The position numbers were made by a program, and so were the translations under genes. Of a stretch of DNA of 34,607 nt, positions 7,311-16,361 are shown one piece after another. Position 1 is the first letter of the stretch; every line of letters starts with the position of its first letter. This DNA comes from Bacilli bacterium (GTDB taxonomy: Bacteria; Bacillota_I; Bacilli_A; RF39; UBA660). Below the pieces are notes generated by a model, which ran no database searches, was not told the origin of the DNA, and saw only the letters and a program-made list of their open reading frames with translations. Where the stretch lies: assembly GCA_017428485.1 (NCBI GenBank), contig JAFRQT010000020.1:1-34607 (forward strand), given 5' to 3'.

Positions 7311-7778
7311 TTGAAAAAACATAATAGAAAACCAAAATTATGTTTAGTATCAAGCAGTGGTGGGCACTGGGAGCAACTTCAAAAGTTACAACCATTAATT
7401 GATAAATATACTGGATTTATGGTAACAGAAAAAACCCAATTTGAAGCACCACTTGTAAAATATTTTATGAGACAAACTGATTTAAAAGATAAACTAATGC
7501 CAATTAAAATGCTATGGAATGGTATATATGCATTAATCATTTGGATAAAAGAAAGACCTGATTTTGTTATTACAACAGGAACAATGATTGCCTATCCATT
7601 TTATCTTTTAGCAGTTCTACTTCATAAAAAATTTGTTTTTATAGAAACATTTGGACGCGCAAATATGCCGACAGTGGCAGGTAAAAAAATGGAAAAACAC
7701 TCTGATTTATTTATAGTTCAATGGGAAAGTCAAAAGAAACACTATAAGAAAGCAATATATGGGGGGTGTTTATATTGA
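7311..7778 (+). CDS. Alg14-like subunit of a two-part glycosyltransferase (PssD/Cps14F type)
   Basis: PssD-like proteins are the membrane-recruiting half of a split GT, partnered by an Alg13-like catalytic subunit. The 155-residue product has the hallmark LVSSSGGHWEQL near its N-terminus, a hydrophobic segment (AYPFYLLAVLLHKKFVFIETFGR) and a C-terminal IVQWESQKKHYKKAIYGG. I prefer the TTG start at 7311: AGAGTGAT just upstream fits the extended SD used throughout this operon, and a GTG start at 7302 would fall inside that SD. The stop overlaps the next start by 4 bp (TTGA), typical of subunits made in equal amounts. Known pairs add beta-1,4-linked Gal or GlcA as the second sugar; which one applies here is unknown. 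Confidence 0.88.
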   Translation: MKKHNRKPKLCLVSSSGGHWEQLQKLQPLIDKYTGFMVTEKTQFEAPLVKYFMRQTDLKDKLMPIKMLWNGIYALIIWIKERPDFVITTGTMIAYPFYLLAVLLHKKFVFIETFGRANMPTVAGKKMEKHSDLFIVQWESQKKHYKKAIYGGCLY

Positions 7779-8272
7779 TATTTGTAACTGTAGGTTCAAG
7801 AAATTATCCATTTGATAGATTATTTAAAAAGCTGGATAATTTATATGAAAATGGTATAATTAAAGAGAAGATGTTTGCTCAAATAGGAACGTCAACTTAT
7901 AAACCCAAGCATTATGAATTTAAAGATTTTATTTCTCCAGAAGAATTTGATAAGCATATTAAAGAAGCAGATATCGTTGTTTCTCATGGAGCTTCTGGAT
8001 CAATAATGAAAGCATTAAATGCTGATAAAAAAGTAATAGTAGTAACAAGATTAGAAAAGTATGGTGAACATATTAATGACCACCAAATACAAAATAATGA
8101 AGCTTTCGCTGAAAATAAATACGTTTTAATGGCTGATTTAGAACTGGAAAATTTAGGCGAATGTTTTAAAAAAATTAAATCTAAAAATAATGGTTTAGTT
8201 AAATGGGAAAATAAAGATCCTATGGCTATAATAAATATGATAGATAAATTCATACAAGATAACTGGAGGTAA
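7775..8272 (+). CDS. Alg13-like catalytic subunit of the split glycosyltransferase (PssE/Cps14G type)
   Basis: The 165-residue product starts MIFVTVGSRNYPFDRL and contains ADIVVSHGASGSIMKAL and RLEKYGEHINDHQIQ, the UDP-sugar-binding pattern of GT28/Alg13-like C-terminal domains. With the preceding Alg14-like protein it should form one glycosyltransferase at the cytoplasmic membrane face. I place the start at TTG 7775, 6 bp after GGGGGTG (7762-7768). A GTG at 7766 is inside that SD. Start and previous stop overlap (TTGA), so translation is coupled. The product is the usual length for PssE-like proteins. Confidence 0.88.
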   Translation: MIFVTVGSRNYPFDRLFKKLDNLYENGIIKEKMFAQIGTSTYKPKHYEFKDFISPEEFDKHIKEADIVVSHGASGSIMKALNADKKVIVVTRLEKYGEHINDHQIQNNEAFAENKYVLMADLELENLGECFKKIKSKNNGLVKWENKDPMAIINMIDKFIQDNWR

Positions 8273-8277
8273 TTAAA

Positions 8278-9141
8278 GTGAATAAGAAGACAAAAAAAAG
8301 AATAAAGTATTTTTTTAGATTTCTTCCAGATAAAATTTATCTTCAACTTTATTATTTTGCAAATTTTAAAAAGTTTATCAATTTTGAAAATCCTCAAACA
8401 TATAATGAAAAATTAAATTGGTTAAAACTTTTTGATAGAAAACCAGAATATACGAAAATGGTTGATAAATATGAGGCAAAAAAATACGTTGCAAATATTA
8501 TAGGTGAAGAATATGTTATTCCTACCCTAGGTGTATGGGATAAATTTGATGATATAGATTTCGATGGATTACCCAATCAATTCGTTCTTAAATGTACGCA
8601 TGATTCAGAGGGGTTAGTAATAGTAAAAGATAAAAAGAAATTTAATAAGAATCAAGCAAAAAAAATATTAGAAGAAGCAATGAAATATAATTTTTTTTAT
8701 ATTGGCAGAGAGTATCCTTATAAAGACATTAAGCCAAGAATAATAGCGGAGAAATACATGGTTGATAGTAATTGCGTTGAATTAACAGATTATAAATTTT
8801 TTTGCTTTAACAACATCCCTAAAATTATTTTGGTTTGTTCCGAGAGGTTTTCCTCAAACAACATGTGTGAAACTTGGTTCGATGAAAAATGGAATTTATT
8901 ACCAATTGTTGAAAATAAACATAGAATTGATAAGAATGTGCAACGTCCTAAAAACTTTGAATTGATGAAAAAGTTGGCTATTTCATTATCAAAAAAGATA
9001 CCATTCGTAAGAATAGATTTTTACGAAGTTGATAATAAAGTGTACTTGGGAGAAATAACTTTTTTCCCTGCTAGTGGATTTGAAAAGTTCAATCCCGCTT
9101 CATGGGATAAAAAGTTTGGTGATTGGATTAATTTAAAATAG
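8278..9141 (+). CDS. TupA-like ATP-grasp family protein, copy 1
   Basis: The 287-residue protein matches the TupA-like ATP-grasp family found in polysaccharide clusters: an N-terminal NPQTYNEKLNWLKL, DKYEAKKYV, PTLGVWDKFDDIDFDGLPN, the FVLKCTHDSEG nucleotide-binding strand, KPRIIAEKYM, LTDYKFFCFN, and the C-terminal metal-binding-type FVRIDFYEVDNKVYLGEITF. ATP-grasp enzymes activate carboxylates as acyl-phosphates and form amide bonds. TupA of alkaliphilic Bacillus is linked to teichuronopeptide synthesis, so amino-acid attachment to uronic acids is a reasonable guess, not proven. It starts at GTG with GGAGGT 8 bp upstream. A diverged second copy lies two genes downstream. Such genes are often mislabelled as glycosyltransferases. 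Confidence 0.88.
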   Translation: MNKKTKKRIKYFFRFLPDKIYLQLYYFANFKKFINFENPQTYNEKLNWLKLFDRKPEYTKMVDKYEAKKYVANIIGEEYVIPTLGVWDKFDDIDFDGLPNQFVLKCTHDSEGLVIVKDKKKFNKNQAKKILEEAMKYNFFYIGREYPYKDIKPRIIAEKYMVDSNCVELTDYKFFCFNNIPKIILVCSERFSSNNMCETWFDEKWNLLPIVENKHRIDKNVQRPKNFELMKKLAISLSKKIPFVRIDFYEVDNKVYLGEITFFPASGFEKFNPASWDKKFGDWINLK

Positions 9142-9153
9142 GGGATGATTTAT

Positions 9154-10272
9154 TTGAAAGTATTAAATATTCTAACTAGTAGATTAAATTATAATGGCAT
9201 TGGTATGAGTCTATTAAACTATTATAATAATATTAATAATAAGGATATCCAGTTAGATTACTTGGTACCAAATGTTGTTGAGGATAAATTAAAAAAACAA
9301 TTTACAACTAAAAAAAATAATATATTTGAATTTGATTATCATGGAAAAAAATTGCATCAGAGAAGACCACTACTATTTTGTCTAAAATTATATAAATTAT
9401 TAAAAAAAGAACACTATGACATTGTACATGTGCATGGTTCGAGTAGTTTGATGTTTCTGCAATTATTAACTGCAAAAATTGCAGGAGTTAAAGTAAGAAT
9501 TGCACATAGTAGAAATACTGAAACAGATCATAAATTAATTAATAAATTATTTAGACCGCTATTTAATATATCTTATAATGTTGCTTTTTCATGTGGAAAA
9601 GAAGCTGGAGAATGGTTATTTGGAAAAAATAAGAAATTTATCTTGGTTCCAAATGGTAAGAATAGCAAAATGTTTTCTTATAATGAAGAGAGTAGGAAAA
9701 AATATAGAAAAAAATACAATTTAGATAACAAAATAGTTTTAGGGCATATTGGAAACTTCAACTATCAAAAAAATCATGAATTTTTAATTAAAGTATTTAA
9801 TCAATTGTATAAAAAAAATAATAATTATTTTTTGATTTTGGCTGGTAGTGGAGAATTAGAAGATAAGATTAAATCTATGGCTATAGAAATGAATATTGAA
9901 AGTAATATTTTATTCTTGGGTCAAATTCCTGTTGAACAAGTCGCTGAATTATTAAATGCAATGGATATAATGTTATTCCCATCAAGGTTTGAGGGATTTC
10001 CTAATGTTTTAATTGAATGGCAAATGAATGGATTGCCATGTGTTATATCTGATAAAATTACTAAAGATGTAAAGGTAACTGACTTAGTATATTTTGAATC
10101 AATTGATTCGTGTAAAAAATGGGTAGATAAAGTAGAAAATATTAAATTGATTGATCGAAGTATCTATAAAAAAACAATAATAAATGAAATAAAAACATCT
10201 GGTTATGATATAGAAGAAAATGCAAAGATGTTGGAGCATGAATATATAAAACTATATAATAATGCAAAGTAG
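9154..10272 (+). CDS. GT4 family glycosyltransferase, copy A
   Basis: A retaining GT-B glycosyltransferase of about 372 residues. The N-terminal domain carries NYNGIGMSLLNYYNN and the YDIVHVHGSSSL strand. The C-terminal nucleotide-sugar domain has ILVPNGKNSKMFSY, VLGHIGNFNYQKNHEFLI, FLILAGSGELEDKI, ILFLGQ and the EX7E-type segment PSRFEGFPNVLIEWQ. I choose the TTG start at 9154 with AGGGGATGAT upstream; the ATG at 9145 lies within that SD. It should act on the growing lipid-linked oligosaccharide at the inner membrane face. Donor and linkage cannot be read from sequence. The gene sits between the two TupA-like genes. Confidence 0.9.
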   Translation: MKVLNILTSRLNYNGIGMSLLNYYNNINNKDIQLDYLVPNVVEDKLKKQFTTKKNNIFEFDYHGKKLHQRRPLLFCLKLYKLLKKEHYDIVHVHGSSSLMFLQLLTAKIAGVKVRIAHSRNTETDHKLINKLFRPLFNISYNVAFSCGKEAGEWLFGKNKKFILVPNGKNSKMFSYNEESRKKYRKKYNLDNKIVLGHIGNFNYQKNHEFLIKVFNQLYKKNNNYFLILAGSGELEDKIKSMAIEMNIESNILFLGQIPVEQVAELLNAMDIMLFPSRFEGFPNVLIEWQMNGLPCVISDKITKDVKVTDLVYFESIDSCKKWVDKVENIKLIDRSIYKKTIINEIKTSGYDIEENAKMLEHEYIKLYNNAK

Positions 10273-10281
10273 GAGTTAAAA

Positions 10282-11172
10282 ATGTTTAAAAAAATCTGGA
10301 AATATTTAATTGATTTAGGAATACTAAATTTCATTTCTGATGAAAGATATTTAAAGCAGAAATATAAAAAAATGTTTAATAAGGAATTGAATTTAGAAAA
10401 TCCAAAAAATTTTACTGAAAAATTACAGTGGTTGAAGCTAAATTATAGGGATAATGAAATGTCCAATTTGGTCGATAAGTATGAAGTAAAGAAATATATA
10501 AGTAATAATTATAAACCATGTGATTTGAAAACTATACCAACATTAGGTGTTTATAATAGGTTTAAAGATATTGACTTTGACAAATTGCCAAATAAATTTG
10601 TTATTAAATGTACGCATGATTCTGGTAGTGTAACAGTTGTAAGAGACAAGAAGAATTTTAATTATAAAAAAGAAAAAATTTATTTTGATTTGAAACTTAA
10701 GTGCAATTTTTATAATAGATATAGAGAATGGCCATATAAAAATATTAAGCCAAGAATATTGATTGAAAAATTTATGGAAGATGATAAATCAGATGCGTTG
10801 ACGGATTATAAATTTTTTTGCTTTAATGGTAAGCCACAATTTATGTATATATCTAAAGATGATTCTGAAGACCCTAGAACCGATTTTTTCGATATGAACT
10901 TTAATCATTTGGATTTACACCTTAAAGATCCTAATGCTGATGTAATGCCATCAAAACCTAAGCACTTTGAAAAAATGAAGAAACTTTCTGAAAAATTATC
11001 AAGTGATTTTCCTTTTGTCAGGATTGATTTTTATGTAATTAATAATGAAATATATTTCGGTGAATTTACATTTTATCATTTGGGTGGTTTCTTTAAATTT
11101 CATCCTTCAAAATGGGATAAAATTTTTGGAGACATGTTAAAATTAAAAAAATTTGGTGATAACGATGAATAA
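10282..11172 (+). CDS. TupA-like ATP-grasp family protein, copy 2
   Basis: A 296-residue paralogue of the TupA-like gene at 8278. It shares the same block order: NPKNFTEKLQWLKL, DKYEVKKYI, PTLGVYNRFKDIDFDKLPN, FVIKCTHDSGS, KPRILIEKFM, LTDYKFFCFN and FVRIDFYVINNEIYFGEFTF. The nucleotide-binding core and Mg-ligand region are conserved, but the middle (substrate-side) segment differs: SEDPRTDFFDMNFNHLDL against CETWFDEKWNLLPIV. The two copies may therefore act on different acceptors or amino acids. SD AGGAG lies 7 bp before the ATG. The next gene overlaps its end by 8 bp. Activity is inferred from the family only. Confidence 0.88.
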   Translation: MFKKIWKYLIDLGILNFISDERYLKQKYKKMFNKELNLENPKNFTEKLQWLKLNYRDNEMSNLVDKYEVKKYISNNYKPCDLKTIPTLGVYNRFKDIDFDKLPNKFVIKCTHDSGSVTVVRDKKNFNYKKEKIYFDLKLKCNFYNRYREWPYKNIKPRILIEKFMEDDKSDALTDYKFFCFNGKPQFMYISKDDSEDPRTDFFDMNFNHLDLHLKDPNADVMPSKPKHFEKMKKLSEKLSSDFPFVRIDFYVINNEIYFGEFTFYHLGGFFKFHPSKWDKIFGDMLKLKKFGDNDE

Positions 11173-11833
11173 ATTTGAAAATCTTGTTGAAACTATTAAA
11201 ATTAAAGTAAGAAGGTATTATATAAAAAAAACAGCAAAGATTCGAAGTAAAAAAATTACTAATGATAATTTTACTATTATTAGTAACAATTGTTGGGGAG
11301 GATTTATTTATCAAAGTTATGCATTGAAATACAACACTCCAACTGTTGGTATGTTCTTCATGGCAGATGATTATATAAAATTCATTTCAAATTTAAAACA
11401 TTATTTGGATATAGATGATATAATATTTATGAACCCTAAAGAATCAAAATGGTATAAATATCTGAGTGCAAATTCTTCATTTGGGACTTATCCAATTGTT
11501 AAATTAGATGATATTGAAATCTTTTGCTTACACTATCATAGTGAACAAGAATTTATTGAAAAATGGAATGAAAGAAAAAAGAGAATAAATTATAATAATA
11601 TTCTATTTAAATTTAGTGAAATGAATCAGTGTAAAAAACAAAACATTTTAGATTTTAAAAAGCTTAAATATAAAAACAAAATATGTTTTATATCAAAAAA
11701 ATATAAAGATTTGGCTGATGAAAACACTTTTATAGTTAGTAAAGATTTAAAAAATCAAATCAAATCAACGGACGAACCAATTGGTAATAGTCACATTGTT
11801 AATGTAAATAATATTATTAATAATTTAAAATAA
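11165..11833 (+). CDS. DUF1919 family polysaccharide-cluster protein
   Basis: A 222-residue protein with the DUF1919 signature: FTIISNNCWGGFIYQSYALKY, TPTVGMFFMADDYIKFI, YPIVKLDDIEIFCLHY and EKWNERKKRINYNNILF. The family is common in exopolysaccharide and capsule clusters, and several members are annotated as acyl- or phospho-modifying exopolysaccharide proteins without biochemical proof. No membrane segment or signal peptide is visible, so it should be cytoplasmic. I choose ATG 11165 because TTTGGTGAT directly upstream serves as SD. The start overlaps the preceding gene by 8 bp. Confidence 0.8.
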   Translation: MNKFENLVETIKIKVRRYYIKKTAKIRSKKITNDNFTIISNNCWGGFIYQSYALKYNTPTVGMFFMADDYIKFISNLKHYLDIDDIIFMNPKESKWYKYLSANSSFGTYPIVKLDDIEIFCLHYHSEQEFIEKWNERKKRINYNNILFKFSEMNQCKKQNILDFKKLKYKNKICFISKKYKDLADENTFIVSKDLKNQIKSTDEPIGNSHIVNVNNIINNLK

Positions 11834-11849
11834 AAAAGTAGGTGTTTAA

Positions 11850-12914
11850 TTGAAAAAGATAATATTTATCACCAATTATTTTGGTAATGGTGGTGCAGCA
11901 ACAGTAATGAAAACTTTAATTGAAAATCTGCCAATCAATGAATATGACATTTCACTCATATCTTTTCTTGATGATGATAATAAATATAATATTCCTGTAA
12001 ATACAAAATATATTAATTTAACAAATTCTATGAAATTAAATACACTTCAGAAAATTAAGGCAATATTTAAATTAAGAAAAATTCTTAGAAAAAATAAAAA
12101 CACAGTTGTTATTTCATTTGAATATTTTATAAATATGAGAGCAATTATTGCTAATTGTTTTTTGCATAATAAATTAATTGTTTCTGAAAGAAATGATCCA
12201 TCTAGAATAGATAATACTAAAAGGATATTAAGAAACTTTTTGTATAAATTTGCAAATGTTTTAGTGTGTCAAACTGATGATGCAAAAAACTATTTTTCTA
12301 AAAAAATACAAAAAAAGACTATTGTAATACCCAATCCGATTAGAACCCAATTACCTTCTAGATATATTGGAAAAAGAAATAATAAAATTGTTACATTTTG
12401 TAGGGTGGAAAAGCAGAAGAATCTTTATATGATGCTAGATGCATTTAAAATATTTTTAAAAAAATTCCCACAATATTCTTTAGAAATATATGGTGATGGA
12501 AGCGAAAAAAATGGTATAATAGAATATAGTAAAAAGATACATATTAGTAACAAAGTCTTTTTTAAGGGATTTAAAAAAGACTTACATAATGAAATAGTTG
12601 ATTGTGCAATGTTTATTTCAACATCTGATTTTGAAGGTATTTCAAATTCAATGCTAGAAGCTATGGCAATTGGATTGCCAACAATTTGTACAGATTGCCC
12701 TTGCGGAGGCGCAAAGATGGCGATTAAAAATGGAGTGAATGGTTTGTTATCTCCAGTTGGTGACTGTGAACAATTTGCACAAAAAATGATATATTTAGTC
12801 AGTGATGAAAAATTAATGGATACTTTATCTAAAAATTCTGTTAAAATAAAAGAGGAATATAGTCCTTCAAAAATATTTAAAAAATGGGTTCAAGTTATAG
12901 AAAAAAATGGGTGA
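11850..12914 (+). CDS. GT4 family glycosyltransferase, copy B
   Basis: A 354-residue GT-B transferase. The N-terminus reads KKIIFITNYFGNGGAATVMK, the glycine-rich acceptor-side loop. The C-terminal donor domain has IVIPNPI, KIVTFCRVEKQKNLYMML, LEIYGDGSEKNGI, VFFKGFKKDL and an EX7E motif in STSDFEGISNSMLEAMAIG (Glu in FEG and Glu in LEA), followed by GLPTICTDCPCGGAKMAI. This arrangement resembles GalNAc- and Gal-transferases of capsule clusters, but the sugar is unknown. The start is TTG with AGGTG 5-6 bp upstream. It overlaps no neighbour; about 16 bp separate it from the DUF1919 gene, while the next start lies 5 bp beyond its stop. Confidence 0.9.
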   Translation: MKKIIFITNYFGNGGAATVMKTLIENLPINEYDISLISFLDDDNKYNIPVNTKYINLTNSMKLNTLQKIKAIFKLRKILRKNKNTVVISFEYFINMRAIIANCFLHNKLIVSERNDPSRIDNTKRILRNFLYKFANVLVCQTDDAKNYFSKKIQKKTIVIPNPIRTQLPSRYIGKRNNKIVTFCRVEKQKNLYMMLDAFKIFLKKFPQYSLEIYGDGSEKNGIIEYSKKIHISNKVFFKGFKKDLHNEIVDCAMFISTSDFEGISNSMLEAMAIGLPTICTDCPCGGAKMAIKNGVNGLLSPVGDCEQFAQKMIYLVSDEKLMDTLSKNSVKIKEEYSPSKIFKKWVQVIEKNG

Positions 12915-12919
12915 TAAAA

Positions 12920-14848
12920 ATGAAAAATAATAAAAAATTGTTGATTTTTTTTGAAAATATAAAAATAGTATTAAGTAGTTTTATTCGAAATGTTGGTGAT
13001 GAGTGTAGACAGATATTCGATATTTTCAAAGAAAATGCAATTGTTGTTTTCGATAATGCAAAACTTATTATTTCTGAACTAAAAAGTAAAAAATATGTTA
13101 GATTGTTTCAAGTTATGAAAAAAGCATCCGTAAATGCATTGGAAATATCTGGATTAATATATTGTTTTGCTATTGCTTTTTCCGCGTCTACAGGAACTTT
13201 AGTTGTAAAAATAGCAAGACTTTTATTATTCTTTTCCTTTTTGCTTAATATTGTGCGTAAAAATAAAATTGAATTATATATCAATAAATATGTGAAATGG
13301 TGTTTAGCATTTTCCATTTTTGCTTTTGCCTCTTTATTATGGACTATTAATAGTGGTAACACTATATCTGCGTTTCTATCGCTACTATATATAATAATAT
13401 GCAATCTTATTGTCATATCTATCACTATAAAGAATAACAAATATATATATTATATAATGAAAACTGTAATTTTTGGATCCATAATCCATGGCTTGAAAAT
13501 ATTTTTGTTTCATGGATTTAACGTATATTTTAATCAAAGAGGTGGAACAATTGTTGAAAATGCGAGTGTTTTCTCTATAGTTGCAAGTTTTGCTTTCATT
13601 TTTTGTATCATTTTGCTATTAAAAAAAGAAATCAAATATAAATACTTTCATTATTTAATTACAACATTGAATATTATTTTTGCACTTTTAACAGCTTCAA
13701 AAAAAGTGTTAATATTTATACCTATATTTTTGATTGCTTACTTCCTTTTTTCTGCAAAAAATAGAGGGAGCATACTTATAAGGATTGCATTATTTCTAGA
13801 CATAGTAGTTATAGGTTACTATTTAGTTATGCACATAGACTTTTTATATCAACTGATAGGTAATCGAATTGATGCTGCTTTATTTGCATTATTTGGAACA
13901 AAATCAGATGCTAGCACTACTTTTAGAATAGTAATGATAAAAAATGGCTTTGAATGGTTTACACATAAACCAATACTTGGTTATGGGTTAGATTGTTTTA
14001 GATATTTATTAGGAAATAATATAGTTACATGGGCCGGAACTGATGGTGTTTATTCACATAATAATTATATTGAATTATTAGTTAATCTTGGTGTAATTGG
14101 ATTGTGTATTTATTACTATCTGTATGCCAATATCATATATAATTATTTTAAGCAAAAAGATAAAAATAAGAATCATATTATTGCAATATCATTGATTCTA
14201 TCAATTGCTTTAACTGAAATAGGTCAGGTAACATACTCACTTGCATTTATGCAACTAGTACTTTTGATAATATATAATTTAATGTATTGTGATAAAAATG
14301 AATATAAATATATTCAAATTGATGTTAGTTCATATATAAATGCTATTAAGCGCAGATTAATTGGTGAAGAAAAATATGCAAGAAGTCTCGGAGTAAAAAT
14401 TGGAAAAGGCTGTGAAATATATAGTGGTATAATATGGGGAAGTGAACCATATCTAATTAAGATAGGGAACAACGTTAGGATTACACAAGGCTGTAAATTT
14501 GTGACACATGATGGTGGGCTATGGGTTTTGAGAAGAAAATATAAAAAACCAAATATCGATAAATTTGGAAAAATAACTATTGGAAATAATGTTCACATTG
14601 GCTGGAATTCAATTATAATGCCTGGTGTTAAAATTGGTAATAATGTTGTTATAGGCTGTGGTTCAATAGTTACTAAGGATATTCCAGACAATTGCGTATA
14701 TGCCGGTGTTCCTGCTAAAAAAATTGAAGATATTGAAACATATTATAATAAAATAAAAGATCATGTAATAGAAACTAAGAATATGTCTTCAACTGAAAAA
14801 AAGAAAATAATAGAAAAACATTTAAAAGAGGAAAATGATGAGAAGTAA
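12920..14848 (+). CDS. Wzy-like O-antigen polymerase fused to a hexapeptide-repeat acyltransferase
   Basis: One 642-residue frame carries two enzymes. Residues about 70-460 form a polytopic membrane protein with around ten hydrophobic segments and the O-antigen ligase/polymerase motif: HKPILGYGLDCFRYLLG, a periplasmic loop with YSHNNYIELLVNLGVIGL, then further helices. Residues about 487-605 form a left-handed beta-helix: ARSLGVKIGKGCEIYSG, VTHDGG with the probable catalytic His, KITIGNNVHIGWNSIIMPG, and GSIVTKDIPDNCVYAGVPAK, typical of sugar O-acetyltransferases. I choose ATG 12920 with GGGTGAT upstream. Polymerase and acetyltransferase are normally separate genes, so the fusion is unusual; no internal stop or frameshift is present. 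The acetyl-CoA-dependent domain should be cytoplasmic, while polymerisation is external. Confidence 0.88.
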   Translation: MKNNKKLLIFFENIKIVLSSFIRNVGDECRQIFDIFKENAIVVFDNAKLIISELKSKKYVRLFQVMKKASVNALEISGLIYCFAIAFSASTGTLVVKIARLLLFFSFLLNIVRKNKIELYINKYVKWCLAFSIFAFASLLWTINSGNTISAFLSLLYIIICNLIVISITIKNNKYIYYIMKTVIFGSIIHGLKIFLFHGFNVYFNQRGGTIVENASVFSIVASFAFIFCIILLLKKEIKYKYFHYLITTLNIIFALLTASKKVLIFIPIFLIAYFLFSAKNRGSILIRIALFLDIVVIGYYLVMHIDFLYQLIGNRIDAALFALFGTKSDASTTFRIVMIKNGFEWFTHKPILGYGLDCFRYLLGNNIVTWAGTDGVYSHNNYIELLVNLGVIGLCIYYYLYANIIYNYFKQKDKNKNHIIAISLILSIALTEIGQVTYSLAFMQLVLLIIYNLMYCDKNEYKYIQIDVSSYINAIKRRLIGEEKYARSLGVKIGKGCEIYSGIIWGSEPYLIKIGNNVRITQGCKFVTHDGGLWVLRRKYKKPNIDKFGKITIGNNVHIGWNSIIMPGVKIGNNVVIGCGSIVTKDIPDNCVYAGVPAKKIEDIETYYNKIKDHVIETKNMSSTEKKKIIEKHLKEENDEK

Positions 14849-16361
14849 AAAAGCTTTAATAAATGTAGTATTTTCATTGTGTCGACAAGCTGTTGCAATT
14901 ATTTGTGGCTTTATTGTACCACGTTTAATAATTAAAACATATGGTTCGGATGTAAATGGGCTTATAGCATCAGTGACACAGTTTTTAGCATATATTACTT
15001 TATTAGAAGCAGGAATAGGGCCAGTAATAAAATCACAATTATACAATCCTATTGCTAAAAAAGATAAACAGGAAATAGAGAATATTCTATATGCTTCAGA
15101 AAGTTATTTTAGAAAAATTGCTTTAATTTTTATAGTATATATCATTTTATTATTAGTTTTTTATCCGATGTTAGTTAATACATCATTTTCAAGATCTTTT
15201 TCATCTTTGCTATTATTAATAATAGCAATCAGTTCATTTGCAGAATACTTTTTTGGAATGACATATTCACTTTTTTTACATTCTGATCAAAAGTCATATA
15301 TAATTTCTATAATTCAAACTGGAACTACAATATTAAATACCATTATTATAGTTATACTTGCATTATTTAAAACAAATATTTTAATTGTTAAATTATTGAG
15401 TAGTCTTGTTTTTGTAATTAGACCTTTGGCACAAATGATTTATGTAAAAACGCATTATAAATTGAATTTTTCAAAAGCGGATAAGAATTATAAATTAAAA
15501 AATCGTTGGGATGGCTTAGCTCAGCATATTGCTGCAATAGTTTATACTAATACAGATGTTGCAGTTTTAACAGTTTTTACTTCTGTCATTCAGGTATCTA
15601 TATATTCTGTTTATTATTTAGTTACTAGTAGCTTACAAAAAATTATACAATCAATATCTGATGGGATTGATGCATCTTTTGGAAATTTAATTGCAAAAAA
15701 TGAGCAAAAAAGATTTCAAAATGCCTTTGAAAAATATGAAATAATTTATTACACAATTATTGCTTTAATATATTCTTGTGCCTTTTCATTGATAATTCCT
15801 TTTGTACGAGCATATACTTCAAATATTCATGATGCAAATTATGTTTTACCGGCATTTGGATTTATAATGATTCTGTGTAGTTATATTTATGCAATTAAAA
15901 TTCCATATCATTCTCTAGTTAAAACAATTGGACATTTTAAGCAAACAAAATTTGGAGCTTGGGTAGAAGCGATTGTTAATTTATTGTTATCAATAATACT
16001 TGTTAGTAAGTATGGTTTATTAGGAGTTGCAATTGGAACACTTGTTGCAACAACTATTAGAACAATTGAATTAATAATATATTCTGCCAAAAATATAGTT
16101 CAAGTTTCAATTTTTAAGTCGATAAAGAAAATAATAATATGTTCTATAGAAGTGTTATTAATAGTTCTATGCTGTAAAAAAGTAATTATCAATATATCAT
16201 TTAGTAGTCTGATGATATTTATAAAATATGCAGTAGTTGTATTTATAATATCAGCATTTTTCCTTTTGCTATTTAATATTTTATTTGTTTATAGGAAACA
16301 ATATCTAGAAATATTACATATGTACATATTGAAATTAAGAGGTGATAAAAATGAAAAATAG
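14838..16361 (+). CDS. Wzx-like oligosaccharide flippase (MATE/PST superfamily)
   Basis: A polytopic membrane protein of 507 residues with about 12-14 hydrophobic segments. It begins RSKKALINVVFSLCRQAVAI and carries the family pattern FIVPRLIIKTYGSDVNGLIASVTQFL and LEAGIGPVIKSQLY, plus GAWVEAIVNLLLSIILVSKYGLLGVAIGTLVAT near the C-terminal half. It would move the undecaprenyl-linked repeat unit across the membrane for the polymerase encoded just upstream. Of two adjacent ATGs (14835, 14838), the second has better spacing to AAAGAGG (14825-14831). The start overlaps the polymerase gene by 11 bp. No Wzz/Wze chain-length regulators are seen in the operon. Confidence 0.9.
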   Translation: MRSKKALINVVFSLCRQAVAIICGFIVPRLIIKTYGSDVNGLIASVTQFLAYITLLEAGIGPVIKSQLYNPIAKKDKQEIENILYASESYFRKIALIFIVYIILLLVFYPMLVNTSFSRSFSSLLLLIIAISSFAEYFFGMTYSLFLHSDQKSYIISIIQTGTTILNTIIIVILALFKTNILIVKLLSSLVFVIRPLAQMIYVKTHYKLNFSKADKNYKLKNRWDGLAQHIAAIVYTNTDVAVLTVFTSVIQVSIYSVYYLVTSSLQKIIQSISDGIDASFGNLIAKNEQKRFQNAFEKYEIIYYTIIALIYSCAFSLIIPFVRAYTSNIHDANYVLPAFGFIMILCSYIYAIKIPYHSLVKTIGHFKQTKFGAWVEAIVNLLLSIILVSKYGLLGVAIGTLVATTIRTIELIIYSAKNIVQVSIFKSIKKIIICSIEVLLIVLCCKKVIINISFSSLMIFIKYAVVVFIISAFFLLLFNILFVYRKQYLEILHMYILKLRGDKNEK

